Assembly (NCBI GenBank): GCA_001637315.1
Contig: LSZA01000017.1
Location: 1 to 53,658, forward strand
Origin: Phormidium willei BDU 130791
GTDB taxonomy: Bacteria; Cyanobacteriota; Cyanobacteriia; Cyanobacteriales; Geitlerinemataceae
Length of the DNA stretch: 53,658 nt
Reading direction: 5' to 3'
In this document: in pieces, positions 1 to 8,391 of the stretch
Numbering within the stretch: the first letter of the stretch is position 1
Layout of the letters: each line of letters starts with the position of its first letter
The notes under the pieces: generated by a model
Database searches by the model: none
What the model saw: the letters and a program-made list of their open reading frames with translations, nothing else
Told to the model about the DNA's origin: nothing
Program-made: the position numbers and the translations under genes

Positions 1-792
1 ACGACAATTGCGGATATATTCGTGCAGTTTAGCAACCTTATGGTGAGCCTTACGCCAGTTATTTGACCCTTTAACCTTATGAGACGCTCTTTGTTGCAGC
101 AATTTCAGCTTGCGTTGGAGGTCTGCAAAGAATCGGGGTCTTGGTACTAGCTCACCAGCAGAGGTGGCTAGATAGTTCCTCAATCCTACGTCAATTCCCA
201 AGGCTTCCCCGTGGGGTAGGATGTCAGGAACTTCAGAGTCGCACTGAAGGGTTAGCATCACGTACCACCCGGAAGCACGTTTGACCACCTGGGCTTGTTT
301 GATAACGAAGCCTTCAGGAATCGGTCGTGAGAGTCGCATTTTCACCCAGCCTACCCCAGGGAGTTTGACGCGGTTTCCCCGAACGGGGTCTTTTCCCAAT
401 TGTGGAAACAACAGAGAACGCAATCTTCCCGGTTTCTTAAATCTGGGGAATCCATGTCCTCTTTCCCACATCGAGACAAAGGCTTTCTCTAAACGTCGCA
501 ACACCTGTTGCAGCATTTGAGCGTTAGCTGTACCTAGCTCAGGATAGACTTTTCGAGCTTGGGTTAAGGCTTTACACTGGCTTGAAAAGCTGGGTCGCGG
601 TGCGTCGGGGGACATGACGTACTCACCTCGAAGAGAGCATCGGTCGATGAGACAGGCTCTCGACTTGTACCAGTCTTTGCGCTCTGCCAAAGCATAGTTC
701 CAGACCCGACGAGAGGTTTCTAACCATTCGTCATAGGTCTGTTGCTGCTGTTGAGTGGGCGCAAGCTTGTACTGGTATGTGAGGTGAATCAT
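1..792 (-). CDS. tnpB: IS200/IS605-family TnpB (OrfB) nuclease, C-terminus cut by window edge
   Basis: The first 264 codons of a TnpB-type RNA-guided nuclease are visible, and the frame is still open at base 1. The start is the CAT at 790-792 (reads MIHLTYQYKL). The N-terminus carries the usual helix-turn-helix region with a Gln stretch. The motif GFPRFKKPGR lies at residues 114-123, and the first RuvC aspartate is in GIDVGL (D201). The Glu and final Asp of the RuvC site and the zinc finger would lie beyond the window, so activity cannot be judged. No Y1 transposase TnpA is next to it on the visible side. It differs clearly from the other TnpB in this window, so the two are not copies of one element. 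TnpB proteins cut DNA guided by an RNA made from the element's right end. Confidence 0.93.
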   Translation of the reverse strand, partial: MIHLTYQYKLAPTQQQQQTYDEWLETSRRVWNYALAERKDWYKSRACLIDRCSLRGEYVMSPDAPRPSFSSQCKALTQARKVYPELGTANAQMLQQVLRRLEKAFVSMWERGHGFPRFKKPGRLRSLLFPQLGKDPVRGNRVKLPGVGWVKMRLSRPIPEGFVIKQAQVVKRASGWYVMLTLQCDSEVPDILPHGEALGIDVGLRNYLATSAGELVPRPRFFADLQRKLKLLQQRASHKVKGSNNWRKAHHKVAKLHEYIRNCR

Positions 793-855
793 TACCTAAA
801 AACGACACCTTATTTTTTAGGCTAGCACGGATGGTTGAAATATGTAATCAAAAAG

Positions 856-872
856 TCGCCCTAGAAGGGCGA
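856..872 (-). terminator. Hairpin, probable terminator of the small membrane-protein gene
   Basis: TCGCCCT (856-862) pairs with AGGGCGA (866-872) around a 3-nt loop. Read on the minus strand it is followed by CTTTTTG, as in a rho-independent terminator, and it lies just after the stop of the 81-residue gene. It also sits at the edge of the TnpB gene, so it could instead be part of an IS605 end. Confidence 0.6.
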
Positions 873-876
873 GGCT

Positions 877-1122
877 CTAACCCCAAAATTTTTGGTAAAG
901 GGACCCTCGGCGACGTTTGGGTTCAACCCAGAGCCGTTCGAGTAGCCATAGGGCCAGAACGATCGCCACCTGAACGGGCCAAGGAGAGAGGGCAAATCCT
1001 ACCACTAGGCTGACTAATCCCGTCATGGCTGCCAGTATACTGTAGATGTCTTCGGAGGTTTGACGGAACCAGTATAGGCAACCGGCGGCGATCGCCAAAG
1101 CTATCAAATCAAAGGGTAGCAT
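877..1122 (-). CDS. Small membrane protein, unknown function (81 aa)
   Basis: I do not recognise a named family. The protein has three hydrophobic stretches, at about residues 3-19, 25-47 and 49-66, followed by a basic tail (PKRRRGS). This fits a small inner- or thylakoid-membrane protein. A GAGG motif lies about 9 nt upstream of the ATG at 1120-1122, and a hairpin with a T tract follows the stop. These two signals and the membrane-like composition favour this frame over the overlapping plus-strand frame. It is transcribed away from clpS and towards the TnpB remnant. Function is unknown. Confidence 0.6.
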   Translation of the reverse strand: MLPFDLIALAIAAGCLYWFRQTSEDIYSILAAMTGLVSLVVGFALSPWPVQVAIVLALWLLERLWVEPKRRRGSLYQKFWG

Positions 1123-1441
1123 TTGAGGTGACCTCGGTGGTGTTGATGTGCTGTGAAACGCGACGCTAGACCATGACTATCCTATCATTGGGCCTAAGCA
1201 TTGGGCTGTATACCACATCACTTGAGGCACATCACCTGAGGGGAGCAAGGTTTCCCGCCGGGGGGTAGATGAACATATTGATAAACGCTGGTTCTCGTTT
1301 TACTATGAAAAAAATATATGGCTGTTTTGAGTGGGGTCTTACCAGACCCTAGCCCGCATCATTCAACGTCATGAGACAAGCGCTGCTATCTTGTCGCTGT
1401 TATTTTGTTTGAGTCAACCCTAGTGTATAAGGAGTCCTACC
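1123..1441. other. Intergenic region between small membrane gene and clpS
   Basis: No gene is visible here. It must hold the divergent promoters of the membrane-protein gene and clpS. A TAAGGAG Shine-Dalgarno sequence sits just before the GTG start of clpS. No tRNA-like fold or palindrome longer than a few bases was seen. Confidence 0.5.
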
Positions 1442-1723
1442 GTGTCTGTCGAAACTCTCGAAAAACGTTCAACAGTCCGTAAACATGCACCGCGTTATCG
1501 AGTGTTACTCCACAACGATGATTTTAATTCGATGGAGTATGTTGTGCAGACGCTGGTGCAAACGGTTCCGGCGATCACCCAGCCCCAGGCCGTTAGCATC
1601 ATGATGGAAGCCCATACCAATGGCAAAGCCTTGGTGATTACTTGTGCGCAGGAACACGCCGAATTTTACTGCGAAACCCTACGTAATCATGGGTTAAGTA
1701 GTTCCATTGAACCCGATGACTAA
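1442..1723 (+). CDS. clpS: ATP-dependent Clp protease adaptor ClpS
   Basis: ClpS binds the N-domain of the ClpC/ClpA unfoldase and delivers N-end-rule substrates to the ClpP protease in the cytosol. The 93-residue length and the core YRVLLHNDDFNSMEYVV (about residues 19-35) are typical, as is the later segment with AHTNGKALV and the acidic DD of the substrate pocket. The start is GTG, preceded by TAAGGAG at about 8 nt. The downstream CPBP-protease gene on the same strand may form a loose unit with it, but a 15-bp inverted repeat lies between them. Confidence 0.95.
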   Translation: MSVETLEKRSTVRKHAPRYRVLLHNDDFNSMEYVVQTLVQTVPAITQPQAVSIMMEAHTNGKALVITCAQEHAEFYCETLRNHGLSSSIEPDD

Positions 1724-1736
1724 TTCATCCCATTTA

Positions 1737-1783
1737 AGCCAAGTTTTGGGCTGAATTAGCTGAATTTTGCCCAAAACTTGGCT
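1737..1783 (+). terminator. Perfect 15-bp inverted repeat after clpS
   Basis: AGCCAAGTTTTGGGC (1737-1751) and its exact reverse complement (1769-1783) flank a 17-nt loop. The stem is long enough to end transcription or stabilise the clpS mRNA, but there is no clear T tract after it, so the terminator call is inferred. Confidence 0.55.
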
Positions 1784-1808
1784 CATGTCCTCAGCGTATC
1801 TTCGGGGT

Positions 1809-1864
1809 CTAGGAGTTCGCGGCTAGGAGTCAAGTTCTAGGAGTCAAGTTCTAGGAGTCACGGA
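1809..1864 (+). repeat. 14-bp unit repeated four times upstream of the CPBP protease gene
   Basis: The unit CTAGGAGTCAAGTT is exact at 1823-1836 and 1837-1850, with diverged copies at 1809-1822 and 1851-1864. Every copy contains AGGAG, a ribosome-binding motif. The last AGGAG is about 18 nt before the ATG at 1875, so the array places several Shine-Dalgarno-like sequences in the leader. Confidence 0.85.
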
Positions 1865-1874
1865 GTTATCGAGG

Positions 1875-2684
1875 ATGTTTCGTAAATCTTGGGGCGATCG
1901 CCCCCTCTTAGGCCGTTTGAGTCGCTTTGTGGGACTGTTACTCCTCGTTTGGCTGCCCCTGGCCATCCCGATCTATGCTTGGGTTGAGGACGCCAATCTA
2001 GCCAGCATTTTGGCCACCGGGATTCTCTATCTGGAATTTCTGATTCTACTGAAGCTGTGGGGAACTCGGGTCTATGGGCGATCGCCGGTGTTTCGCGCCT
2101 ATGGTTTGGAATGGAGTCGTCGCCAGGTTGGGGAGTTTCTCGGCGGCTTGTTGGGGGCTGCTGCTGCTATGGCGCTGCTGGTTCTAATCCAGGTCAGTTT
2201 GGGTTGGATGGCTTGGCAGGATTTCCCGTCTTTGCGGATACTCGTCGAGGCGATGGGGGTTGGCCTGGCTGTTGGTTTCGCCGAGGAACTCTTATTTCGA
2301 GGCTGGCTTTGGGATGAGTTACGACGAGACTATTCTCAACGCAAGGCGCTCATCCTCAATGGGATTATCTTCGCCTTGCTCCATTTTATTAAACCCCCAG
2401 AGGAAATTGTACGCACGGCCCCTCAGTTGTTGGGCCTGCTTCTGTTGGGGGTGATTTTAGTGCAATTGACGATTCGCACTCAGCGGCGTTTGGGGGCGGC
2501 GATTGGCTTTCACGGCGGCTTGGTGGCTAGTTATTATCTGTTGACGGTTGGACAGATGTGGCAACCGTCGCCGCCATATCCCATGCTGATTACGGGGATT
2601 GATGGTAATCCCTTGGCGGGGTTGTTGGGCCTGGGGATGTTGTTGATGATTAGTGTTGGACTTCAAAAACTCGCTCCGCGATAA
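1875..2684 (+). CDS. CPBP-family intramembrane metalloprotease (CAAX-type)
   Basis: The 269-residue protein has six to eight hydrophobic segments and the three motifs of the CPBP/Abi family. These are EExxxR as EELLFR (E137, E138, R142), a histidine in FALLHF (H170), and GFHGG near residue 212. Family members are membrane glutamic metalloproteases that cleave prenylated or peptide substrates, and in cyanobacteria and plastids their roles are mostly unknown. The ATG at 1875 follows a leader made of 14-bp AGGAG-containing repeats. Location next to clpS suggests a proteolysis theme, which is inference only. Confidence 0.88.
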   Translation: MFRKSWGDRPLLGRLSRFVGLLLLVWLPLAIPIYAWVEDANLASILATGILYLEFLILLKLWGTRVYGRSPVFRAYGLEWSRRQVGEFLGGLLGAAAAMALLVLIQVSLGWMAWQDFPSLRILVEAMGVGLAVGFAEELLFRGWLWDELRRDYSQRKALILNGIIFALLHFIKPPEEIVRTAPQLLGLLLLGVILVQLTIRTQRRLGAAIGFHGGLVASYYLLTVGQMWQPSPPYPMLITGIDGNPLAGLLGLGMLLMISVGLQKLAPR

Positions 2685-2686
2685 GT

Positions 2687-2731
2687 CGGGTTTCGGTGAT
2701 TCGGGTTTCGGTGATTCGGGTTTCGGTGATT
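2687..2731. repeat. 15-bp unit repeated three times just after the CPBP gene
   Basis: TCGGGTTTCGGTGAT occurs three times in exact tandem (2687-2701, 2702-2716, 2717-2731), two bases after the stop codon. The rest of this 314-bp gap (2732-2936) shows no gene; it is AT-rich and ends in the terminator of the converging gene. Confidence 0.9.
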
Positions 2732-2936
2732 CGGTCTAGGGGATTTTTGTCTGAACTCTGTTGTTTTAAAAATCAACGCTAGGAATGCAAAAAATTGCGC
2801 AGCTTAGATGTTTGACTTGGCACGTCCGAGATGAAGCCCGTGGGAGTATTTAGCCCCTAATTGCCATATGTTGCCTTGATTCTAGCATAAAATACGGCTA
2901 ACAAACAATATTGTTACTGAACGTTACAAACATAAC

Positions 2937-2980
2937 AAAAAAACCGCTCGGGGTTGGATTGGCGACTGGCCGAAGCGGTT
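2937..2980 (-). terminator. Rho-independent terminator of the SpoIID-like gene
   Basis: AACCGCT (2942-2948) pairs with AGCGGTT (2974-2980). On the minus strand the stem runs into GGTTTTTTTG, a typical T tract, 19 bases after the stop of the SpoIID-like gene. Confidence 0.75.
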
Positions 2981-2998
2981 AAGCTGAGGGGTAATCCC

Positions 2999-4642
2999 TC
3001 AATCGCGGCCCGCGAAGAACTGAGAAATCTCCTCTAGGGGTTGTAACTGAGTGCCTGGATAGTAAAATTCGAGAATATCTCGGCTAGATTGGCCGAGATT
3101 CGCCAAATTATAGGAGCCAGTTTGACTCAATCCGACACCATGGCCAAAGCCTCCCCCGATAAAGGTATAGCCTTCTAAGATTTGCTCCTCATTATTGTTC
3201 TCATCATCATCCTGTTCATAAATGGGTTCAATATAGAAAAAGGTACTAATCGGGGGATAGAACGCATTACGAATTTCATCATTGGGAATTTCAATGATTC
3301 CCGTATCCGTAGTAATGGTCATCTTGAGAACACGTCCAGCCGGCGATCGCTCCACAATCGCCACCTCGCGAACCTCACTAAAATCAATGGGACGATTATT
3401 ACGACGATAATAACGTTTAAGAAACTCCGTCATCTCCTTAAGACTGGTGGATTCACGCCAACGAAACGTATTCCAAGTCGATTCATTAAACCCCTGCTTG
3501 AGTTCCATAAATTCGCGAAAATTGGCTTCGCGATCGAGGGGTTTCGCCGCCAAATCCCAGATTGACGTGGGAGCATCCACCCGAGCCACCAAATAGGGCC
3601 GAGATTCCCCTAACCAAACATCTTCAAACGGCGATGTCACACCGCCAGTGGTGGAGGAATAGAGCGCATCAATCGGCTCATTATCATAGGTTAAAACGAG
3701 TCCTGACGTGGCAGCGATCGCGCGATCGGCCGTCGCCACCGTATTATCTAACCCCCAATACACCTGACAATGAGTATCGGCACAAAGTTCATACTCATCG
3801 ATCGCAAAGCGATGTAAATTCCGCACCGCATAGGTTCGCGCAATAATCGCTTGAGCCTCCACCGCCGCATAGGGAGCCGTGGGGCCAATTTCATGGGGGA
3901 CCACACCGCGTAAATAGGTTTCGAGGGGAACCGTATTCACCAAAGTATAACTCCCATAAGCATTGGGTTGTAACTGCATCTGGCCGCCATAGGTTCGTTG
4001 CACCCCATCCGTAGCCACTTGAATCGTCCCTGAACTGGCGCTAACCGTGACCCGGTCGCGGTTGTAGCGAAATCCATCGGCTTCCCATCCCGCCTGATAA
4101 CGACGATCGCGGACTTGGTTTTGGAGCGTTGCGATCTCCAATCCCTGATGGTTGAGCCTTTCGATTAACAAGCGGCGTAATAATGGCGTTTGATAGACAT
4201 CCCGCGCGGCCCAAACCTGCCAAACATCACTGGGTTGAGCGATTTCGACCTCAACACCGCGATCGCGCCAATCCTGGGCCGCGTGTTCAGCATTTTCAAA
4301 ACTGCGGTGGCTGCTGAGAACCACTCGTTCCTCTAAGACCGGTTCTGTCAATGACTGGGTTTGCAATTCCAGCGTGAACTGATCGAGTTGCTGAGTGCGG
4401 GTTGTTCCATCCCCCCCTTCAAACGTTACAGTGAGGGTTCCGCCGCGACCATCTTCTAACACCAGGCGATCGCCGGCCTGTTCTCCAAACCGCTGCACCA
4501 CGCCAACATCAAGGGTAAACTCCGCCGCAACAGATGGGGCCAGAGTTCCCAGCCAGCCGAGAGTGGCTAAGAGGAGTTGGCTGAGTGGGGGAGTCTGCCA
4601 GCGGGGGGACGAGGGAGAGAGAATCACGCCAAACATGATCAT
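2999..4642 (-). CDS. SpoIID/LytB-domain protein (putative lytic transglycosylase), exported
   Basis: SpoIID-type enzymes cleave glycan strands of denuded peptidoglycan; cyanobacterial homologs are exported cell-wall proteins. This 547-residue product has a signal peptide ending near residue 40 (PSVAA). An N-terminal region of about 200 residues follows, then the SpoIID core with YLRGVVPHEIG (about 243-253, including the family's catalytic Glu) and AIIARTYAVR. The closing GHGVGLSQTG motif and YPGTQL lie near the C-terminus. It starts MIMFG; the ATG at 4642 and the one at 4636 are both possible. The start overlaps, on the opposite strand, the start of the ZorA-like gene. A strong terminator follows the gene. 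Confidence 0.88.
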   Translation of the reverse strand: MIMFGVILSPSSPRWQTPPLSQLLLATLGWLGTLAPSVAAEFTLDVGVVQRFGEQAGDRLVLEDGRGGTLTVTFEGGDGTTRTQQLDQFTLELQTQSLTEPVLEERVVLSSHRSFENAEHAAQDWRDRGVEVEIAQPSDVWQVWAARDVYQTPLLRRLLIERLNHQGLEIATLQNQVRDRRYQAGWEADGFRYNRDRVTVSASSGTIQVATDGVQRTYGGQMQLQPNAYGSYTLVNTVPLETYLRGVVPHEIGPTAPYAAVEAQAIIARTYAVRNLHRFAIDEYELCADTHCQVYWGLDNTVATADRAIAATSGLVLTYDNEPIDALYSSTTGGVTSPFEDVWLGESRPYLVARVDAPTSIWDLAAKPLDREANFREFMELKQGFNESTWNTFRWRESTSLKEMTEFLKRYYRRNNRPIDFSEVREVAIVERSPAGRVLKMTITTDTGIIEIPNDEIRNAFYPPISTFFYIEPIYEQDDDENNNEEQILEGYTFIGGGFGHGVGLSQTGSYNLANLGQSSRDILEFYYPGTQLQPLEEISQFFAGRD

Positions 4643-6194
4643 GGGGATAGGGGGAAGTGTTCCTGATAAGATAGCAAATCAAGAGACCCCCTGGGGACTG
4701 CTGTCGGTGCAACTACTCAATCACCTCGATACCCTGTTTATTTATCTCATCGTCAGTCTGGCCACCCTGGCGATGGTCATCGAATGTCGCGCCACCTACC
4801 GCGATTGTATTCATCGCTGTCGCGCCACCGCTGAGGGGATTCGTCTGTTGCGATCGCACCCCAATCAAGACGTTATCCCCCTTGAGACGCTTGACTCAGA
4901 GCAAGTTCGTTGGCTTCTCGAACATCTCGATGGAAACTGTCCCCCCGATGATCCCAATCAGTTTTACCTGCATCGTCAACAGGAGCATATTATCTGTTTA
5001 ACCTATCCGGCGATTCTAACCTCCCCGGTTCCCCGCAGTCCCGTGGCTACTGCACCCACCCTACTGACCGGATTGGGGGTATTGGGAACCTTTAGCGGGA
5101 TCTATCGAGGGTTCCAAGGGGTTCGTCTCGATGCGATTACCTCAACCGACCGCCTTCTCGATACCAGTAGCCAACTGTTGGCGGGAATGCAGGTGGCCTT
5201 CGCCACGTCTTTATGGGGATTGGGAACCGCCAGTCTGTTGGTGTTGCTGTTGGGAATCAGTGAGCGAGTGCGAGTTTGGCGACGTCATCGGTTGCGATCG
5301 CAGTTTAGTCAGATTGCAATTTGGCGACCCCCCAGTCAGCTATTGCAACGTCTAGTTCAAGAGGCGCAACGGGGAGATCTCAAGGAACTGCAACAGATTC
5401 GTCAGATTCAAGAACGCCAACTGACGTTGTTTGAGCAGGTTCAGCAACAGGTTCAGCCGCCAGCGACTCCCCCCAATCCGGGATGGGAACGGCTCGAACA
5501 CCGAGTTACTGAGGCAATTTTAGAGCCTCTAGCGCAACACTTGCAGCAACAGCAACAGTTCCTTGAGGACACCCATGTGGCGATTCAGGGGGTATCCGAG
5601 TCCTTTTCGCAACAGATTGAGCCGGCCATGGTGACGTTGACGCAAGAGATTGCGGGGATGAGTCGGGTTCAGGAGGAGGCGAATCAAGGCTTGCTGGGGG
5701 TCTGCGATCGCCTCGATCAGACGTTAAAGCAGGTTCAGGATTACAGTCAAACGGCCTTGGAGCAAAGTGTTGAGATGCAGCGATCGCTCCTCGATGACGT
5801 TCAGCAACGAACTGAGGCTATTTTAGAGCAAAGTCAGGGCAGTTTTGCGAGTCAGGCTCAAGTTTTGCAAGCGGTGGGGGAGGAAACGGTGGCTACGATG
5901 ACAGAGGCGCGATCGCAGTTAATGGCCAGTTTAGATACGATTGATCGTCTCATCCAAGACAGCCGCCAAACGGTTGAGGGGGAGTTAGAGCGATTCCGCT
6001 TGGATTATCAAGATGCGTTAGATGGCTATTTTTCCCAGCAAAATGAGTTATTAAAATATACATTAGTCAAACAACGCCAAGGGTTAGAGGCGGTGGTCAA
6101 CTCTTGGCGAGAGAGTTTAGATGCAAGTTTACAAGAGAGTTTACAAGAAAGTTTACAAGAATCCCGCATCAGAGAGGATAGACAGGAACCATGA
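4635..6194 (+). CDS. MotA/TolQ/ExbB-family protein with long coiled-coil tail, ZorA-like
   Basis: This is a proton-channel stator subunit of the MotA/TolQ/ExbB type. Residue 1 is the ATG at 4635; 4641 is an alternative. It has TM1 at about 33-51, a soluble loop, TM2 at about 140-158 with the family core LTGLGVLGTFSGI, and TM3 at about 184-208. A 270-residue Gln- and Glu-rich coiled-coil tail follows to the end. Three TMs plus a long helical tail and a downstream MotB-like partner are the architecture of ZorA from the Zorya phage-defence system. No ZorC, ZorD or ZorE is present nearby, so defence function is not established; an envelope motor role is equally possible. The stop overlaps the next start (ATGA). 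The C-terminus contains SLQE three times from a 12-bp tandem repeat. The frame stays open upstream to 4395, but that part is antisense to the SpoIID-like gene and low-complexity. Confidence 0.8.
   Translation: MIMGIGGSVPDKIANQETPWGLLSVQLLNHLDTLFIYLIVSLATLAMVIECRATYRDCIHRCRATAEGIRLLRSHPNQDVIPLETLDSEQVRWLLEHLDGNCPPDDPNQFYLHRQQEHIICLTYPAILTSPVPRSPVATAPTLLTGLGVLGTFSGIYRGFQGVRLDAITSTDRLLDTSSQLLAGMQVAFATSLWGLGTASLLVLLLGISERVRVWRRHRLRSQFSQIAIWRPPSQLLQRLVQEAQRGDLKELQQIRQIQERQLTLFEQVQQQVQPPATPPNPGWERLEHRVTEAILEPLAQHLQQQQQFLEDTHVAIQGVSESFSQQIEPAMVTLTQEIAGMSRVQEEANQGLLGVCDRLDQTLKQVQDYSQTALEQSVEMQRSLLDDVQQRTEAILEQSQGSFASQAQVLQAVGEETVATMTEARSQLMASLDTIDRLIQDSRQTVEGELERFRLDYQDALDGYFSQQNELLKYTLVKQRQGLEAVVNSWRESLDASLQESLQESLQESRIREDRQEP
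6126..6161 (+). repeat. 12-bp in-frame tandem repeat (SLQE x3)
   Basis: AGTTTACAAGAG/A occurs three times (6126-6137, 6138-6149, 6150-6161) near the 3' end of the ZorA-like gene, adding SLQE units to its coiled coil. Confidence 0.85.
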
Positions 6195-6799
6195 TTGGCG
6201 AACCCCAGCCAGATAGTCGGGATGGTGATGAGTCAGGAATTTGGCTATCGATTGGCGATTTAATGTCCGGCTTGTTGCTATTTTTTGCCCTGTTGTTTGT
6301 CACGGTGATGGTCAAGTTGCGGGATTATCAACAGGCGTTTGAGCAGTTACCGGTTGTGGTTCTCAATGCGATCGAGCGGGAGTTAGGAGGTCAAGATATT
6401 GAAGTTGATGAGCGCACGGGAGATGTGAGTATTGGCGATCGCATTCTCTTTGACTACAATAGTGCCACCTTAAAGCCCGAAGGACAAGCCTTTTTGCAAC
6501 AATTTATTCCCACCTATAGCCAAGTTGTTTTTAGTAATCCCGACTTAGAAAACGAGATTGTTCGCATTATCATCGAAGGTCATACCAGTTCTAGTGGAAC
6601 GGCGCAGGGAAATTTAAACTTGAGTTTGCAGCGATCGCAAGCTGTGTTTAACTATATTGCCTCAGATGCGGTTCAATTCCCCCATAAAGAGGCATTTCAG
6701 CACAAGCTGCTTCCAGCGGGGCGGGGCGCACTTGACGCGAATCCTGAGCGAGATGATCCCGGCGATCGGCGAGTTATTTTTCGCTTTCAATTACGATGA
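6191..6799 (+). CDS. MotB/OmpA-domain protein, ZorB-like
   Basis: This is the partner of the preceding MotA-like protein, translationally coupled by an ATGA overlap. The 202-residue product has a short N-terminus, one TM segment (about 20-41) beginning LSIGDLMSGLLLFF, and a C-terminal OmpA/MotB peptidoglycan-binding domain (about 78-200). D23, at the start of the TM, sits where MotB and ZorB carry the ion-binding aspartate. OmpA-domain hallmarks are FDYNSATLKPEG, IIIEGHTSSSG and the LSLQRSQAV helix. Together the pair should form a 5:2-type ion-driven unit anchored to peptidoglycan. No flagellar, Tol or Exb genes and no Zorya effector genes lie beside it. Confidence 0.85.
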   Translation: MIGEPQPDSRDGDESGIWLSIGDLMSGLLLFFALLFVTVMVKLRDYQQAFEQLPVVVLNAIERELGGQDIEVDERTGDVSIGDRILFDYNSATLKPEGQAFLQQFIPTYSQVVFSNPDLENEIVRIIIEGHTSSSGTAQGNLNLSLQRSQAVFNYIASDAVQFPHKEAFQHKLLPAGRGALDANPERDDPGDRRVIFRFQLR

Positions 6800-6888
6800 T
6801 CATGTTTTTTTAGGGTTTAACATGATAGGAATAATTAACGACAAGCGATATTGCCACATAGAAAAATTTTTGAGAAAAAATTTTGCCT

Positions 6889-8391
6889 TTACGATTCCGA
6901 AGGACTATCAACCATCAACTCAAATAAAACCTCCTCATTTTGCAGAACTTTGATATTCAAAAATAAAGGTCCTGTTGTATAAGTTAATTCCTGAGCAACG
7001 GCTTGAACCGTCACTTCTCCCGACTGTTCCAAAAGACGTTCCAAGAAACTTTGAAACTCCTGAGGACGACCTCCAATAATTTGAATTTGTGCCGGCAAAA
7101 TTCCTTCACGTTCCCCTTGAAAACGAGCCGCTTCAATCAACCAATAGACCCGATTTCCCACCTCATCGAGATTATCATTTAAATCAACCGTGACCTCAGC
7201 CACCACCTCATCGGCTTCAAAGACCACCTCATTGGGTAACACCTCAAAAAAGCCTCGCACCAAAACTTCACCGAGGAGATAATTGCGAGACGATCGCACC
7301 CGAACCACATACTCCTCACCATCAGCCAAACGGTCTGTCAAATTGCGTACCTCTTGAGAATCAATCCGTAACGTCGCCTCCTCCGTCTCAGGAGTTCCTG
7401 GACGAAGGACTTGAGTCGCAACTCGATTGGCTTCTTGGAGAATTTGTAAGACCACCTCATCGACCTGAGTCGGATCGAGAACTCGCACTCGGGCCGAGGT
7501 CAACACCTGTTGCTGGAGAATGGCTAAACGGCGTTCTCGTAATAATTGAAAGTCCTGGCCAATGCGTTGTAACTCGTCTTGTAGGGCCATCTGTTGCTGA
7601 GTGAGACTGGCCAGGAGTGCTTCGCGTTCTGCGAGTTCGAGTTCCTGGCGTTGCAATTCCTCAGCTTGTTGCGCTCGTTCCTTTTCCTGACGCACTAACT
7701 CTCCCTGTTGCGTCATCAAACGCCGGCGATTCTCTTCGAGTGCGCGATCGCGGGCCTGAAGTTGTTGCCGGGCCTGTTCGGCGGCCGCTTCGAGTTGTCG
7801 TTGTTGGCGTTGTAGCTGCGCAATCCCCGACTGTAACGCCTGTCGTTGGGCCTCAGTGTCGAGTAATTGAGATTCAATGCGGCGAATTTCTAATTCAGCT
7901 TGACGTCGCTCTTCTTCTGTGGTAACAAGCTCTGTTTCCGTCTCTCGTAATTGTTGTTGCGTTGCCACCTGTTCTTCTAAAGCCGCCGCCAAATCCTGAG
8001 ATACCTGTTCGAGGGAGCGATTAAGTGCATCGAGACGCTCCTGAACCAACACCGCGCGATCGCGAGCTGCTGCGAGTTCCGACTCAACGCGGATTTTATC
8101 CGTTTGTGTAGCCTGCAAATCCTGGCGGGCCGAATATAAATCTTGCTGAATCTCCTCAAGTTCAAATAAGCCAGTACGCAATCGTTGATCGAGCAGCAAC
8201 AGAATCGCCAACGTGGAGGCGGAAATCAGGCCACCGGTGACAACCGTAACGAGGGTGGCGGTTTTGCGCGGACGTAGGTTAAACAGACTCAGGCGAGCCT
8301 TTCCCACCTTGGTTCCAATCTGATCCCCCACCGTTGCGATCGCGCAACCGAGAACCAACATGGCCAAAATTAAAACATATCCAGTGGTCAT
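6889..8391 (-). CDS. DUF3084 coiled-coil membrane protein
   Basis: The 500-residue protein matches the cyanobacterial DUF3084 family as I know it. It has two N-terminal TM segments (about 4-22 and 46-67) separated by a loop with FNLRPRKTATL. A very long Gln/Glu/Arg-rich coiled coil (about 75-290) follows, then a C-terminal globular part. Function is unknown; the architecture suggests a membrane-anchored structural or adaptor protein. It converges with the ZorB-like gene. The short gap between them (6800-6888) is AT-rich with a weak A/T hairpin and no firm terminator. Confidence 0.8.
   Translation of the reverse strand: MTTGYVLILAMLVLGCAIATVGDQIGTKVGKARLSLFNLRPRKTATLVTVVTGGLISASTLAILLLLDQRLRTGLFELEEIQQDLYSARQDLQATQTDKIRVESELAAARDRAVLVQERLDALNRSLEQVSQDLAAALEEQVATQQQLRETETELVTTEEERRQAELEIRRIESQLLDTEAQRQALQSGIAQLQRQQRQLEAAAEQARQQLQARDRALEENRRRLMTQQGELVRQEKERAQQAEELQRQELELAEREALLASLTQQQMALQDELQRIGQDFQLLRERRLAILQQQVLTSARVRVLDPTQVDEVVLQILQEANRVATQVLRPGTPETEEATLRIDSQEVRNLTDRLADGEEYVVRVRSSRNYLLGEVLVRGFFEVLPNEVVFEADEVVAEVTVDLNDNLDEVGNRVYWLIEAARFQGEREGILPAQIQIIGGRPQEFQSFLERLLEQSGEVTVQAVAQELTYTTGPLFLNIKVLQNEEVLFELMVDSPSES

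Noticed and set aside
831..1013. 60-codon plus-strand frame opposite the small membrane-protein gene
   Set aside because: The minus strand has a membrane-like product, a ribosome-binding site and a terminator; the plus frame has none of these.
4395..4634. N-terminal extension of the ZorA-like frame
   Set aside because: It is antisense to the SpoIID-like gene, Pro/Arg/Ser-rich, and precedes a well-placed ATG at 4635; MotA-type domains start after it.
4635..8391. Complete Zorya defence system
   Set aside because: Only ZorA- and ZorB-like genes are present; the next gene is DUF3084 on the other strand, and no ZorC, ZorD or ZorE domain was found.
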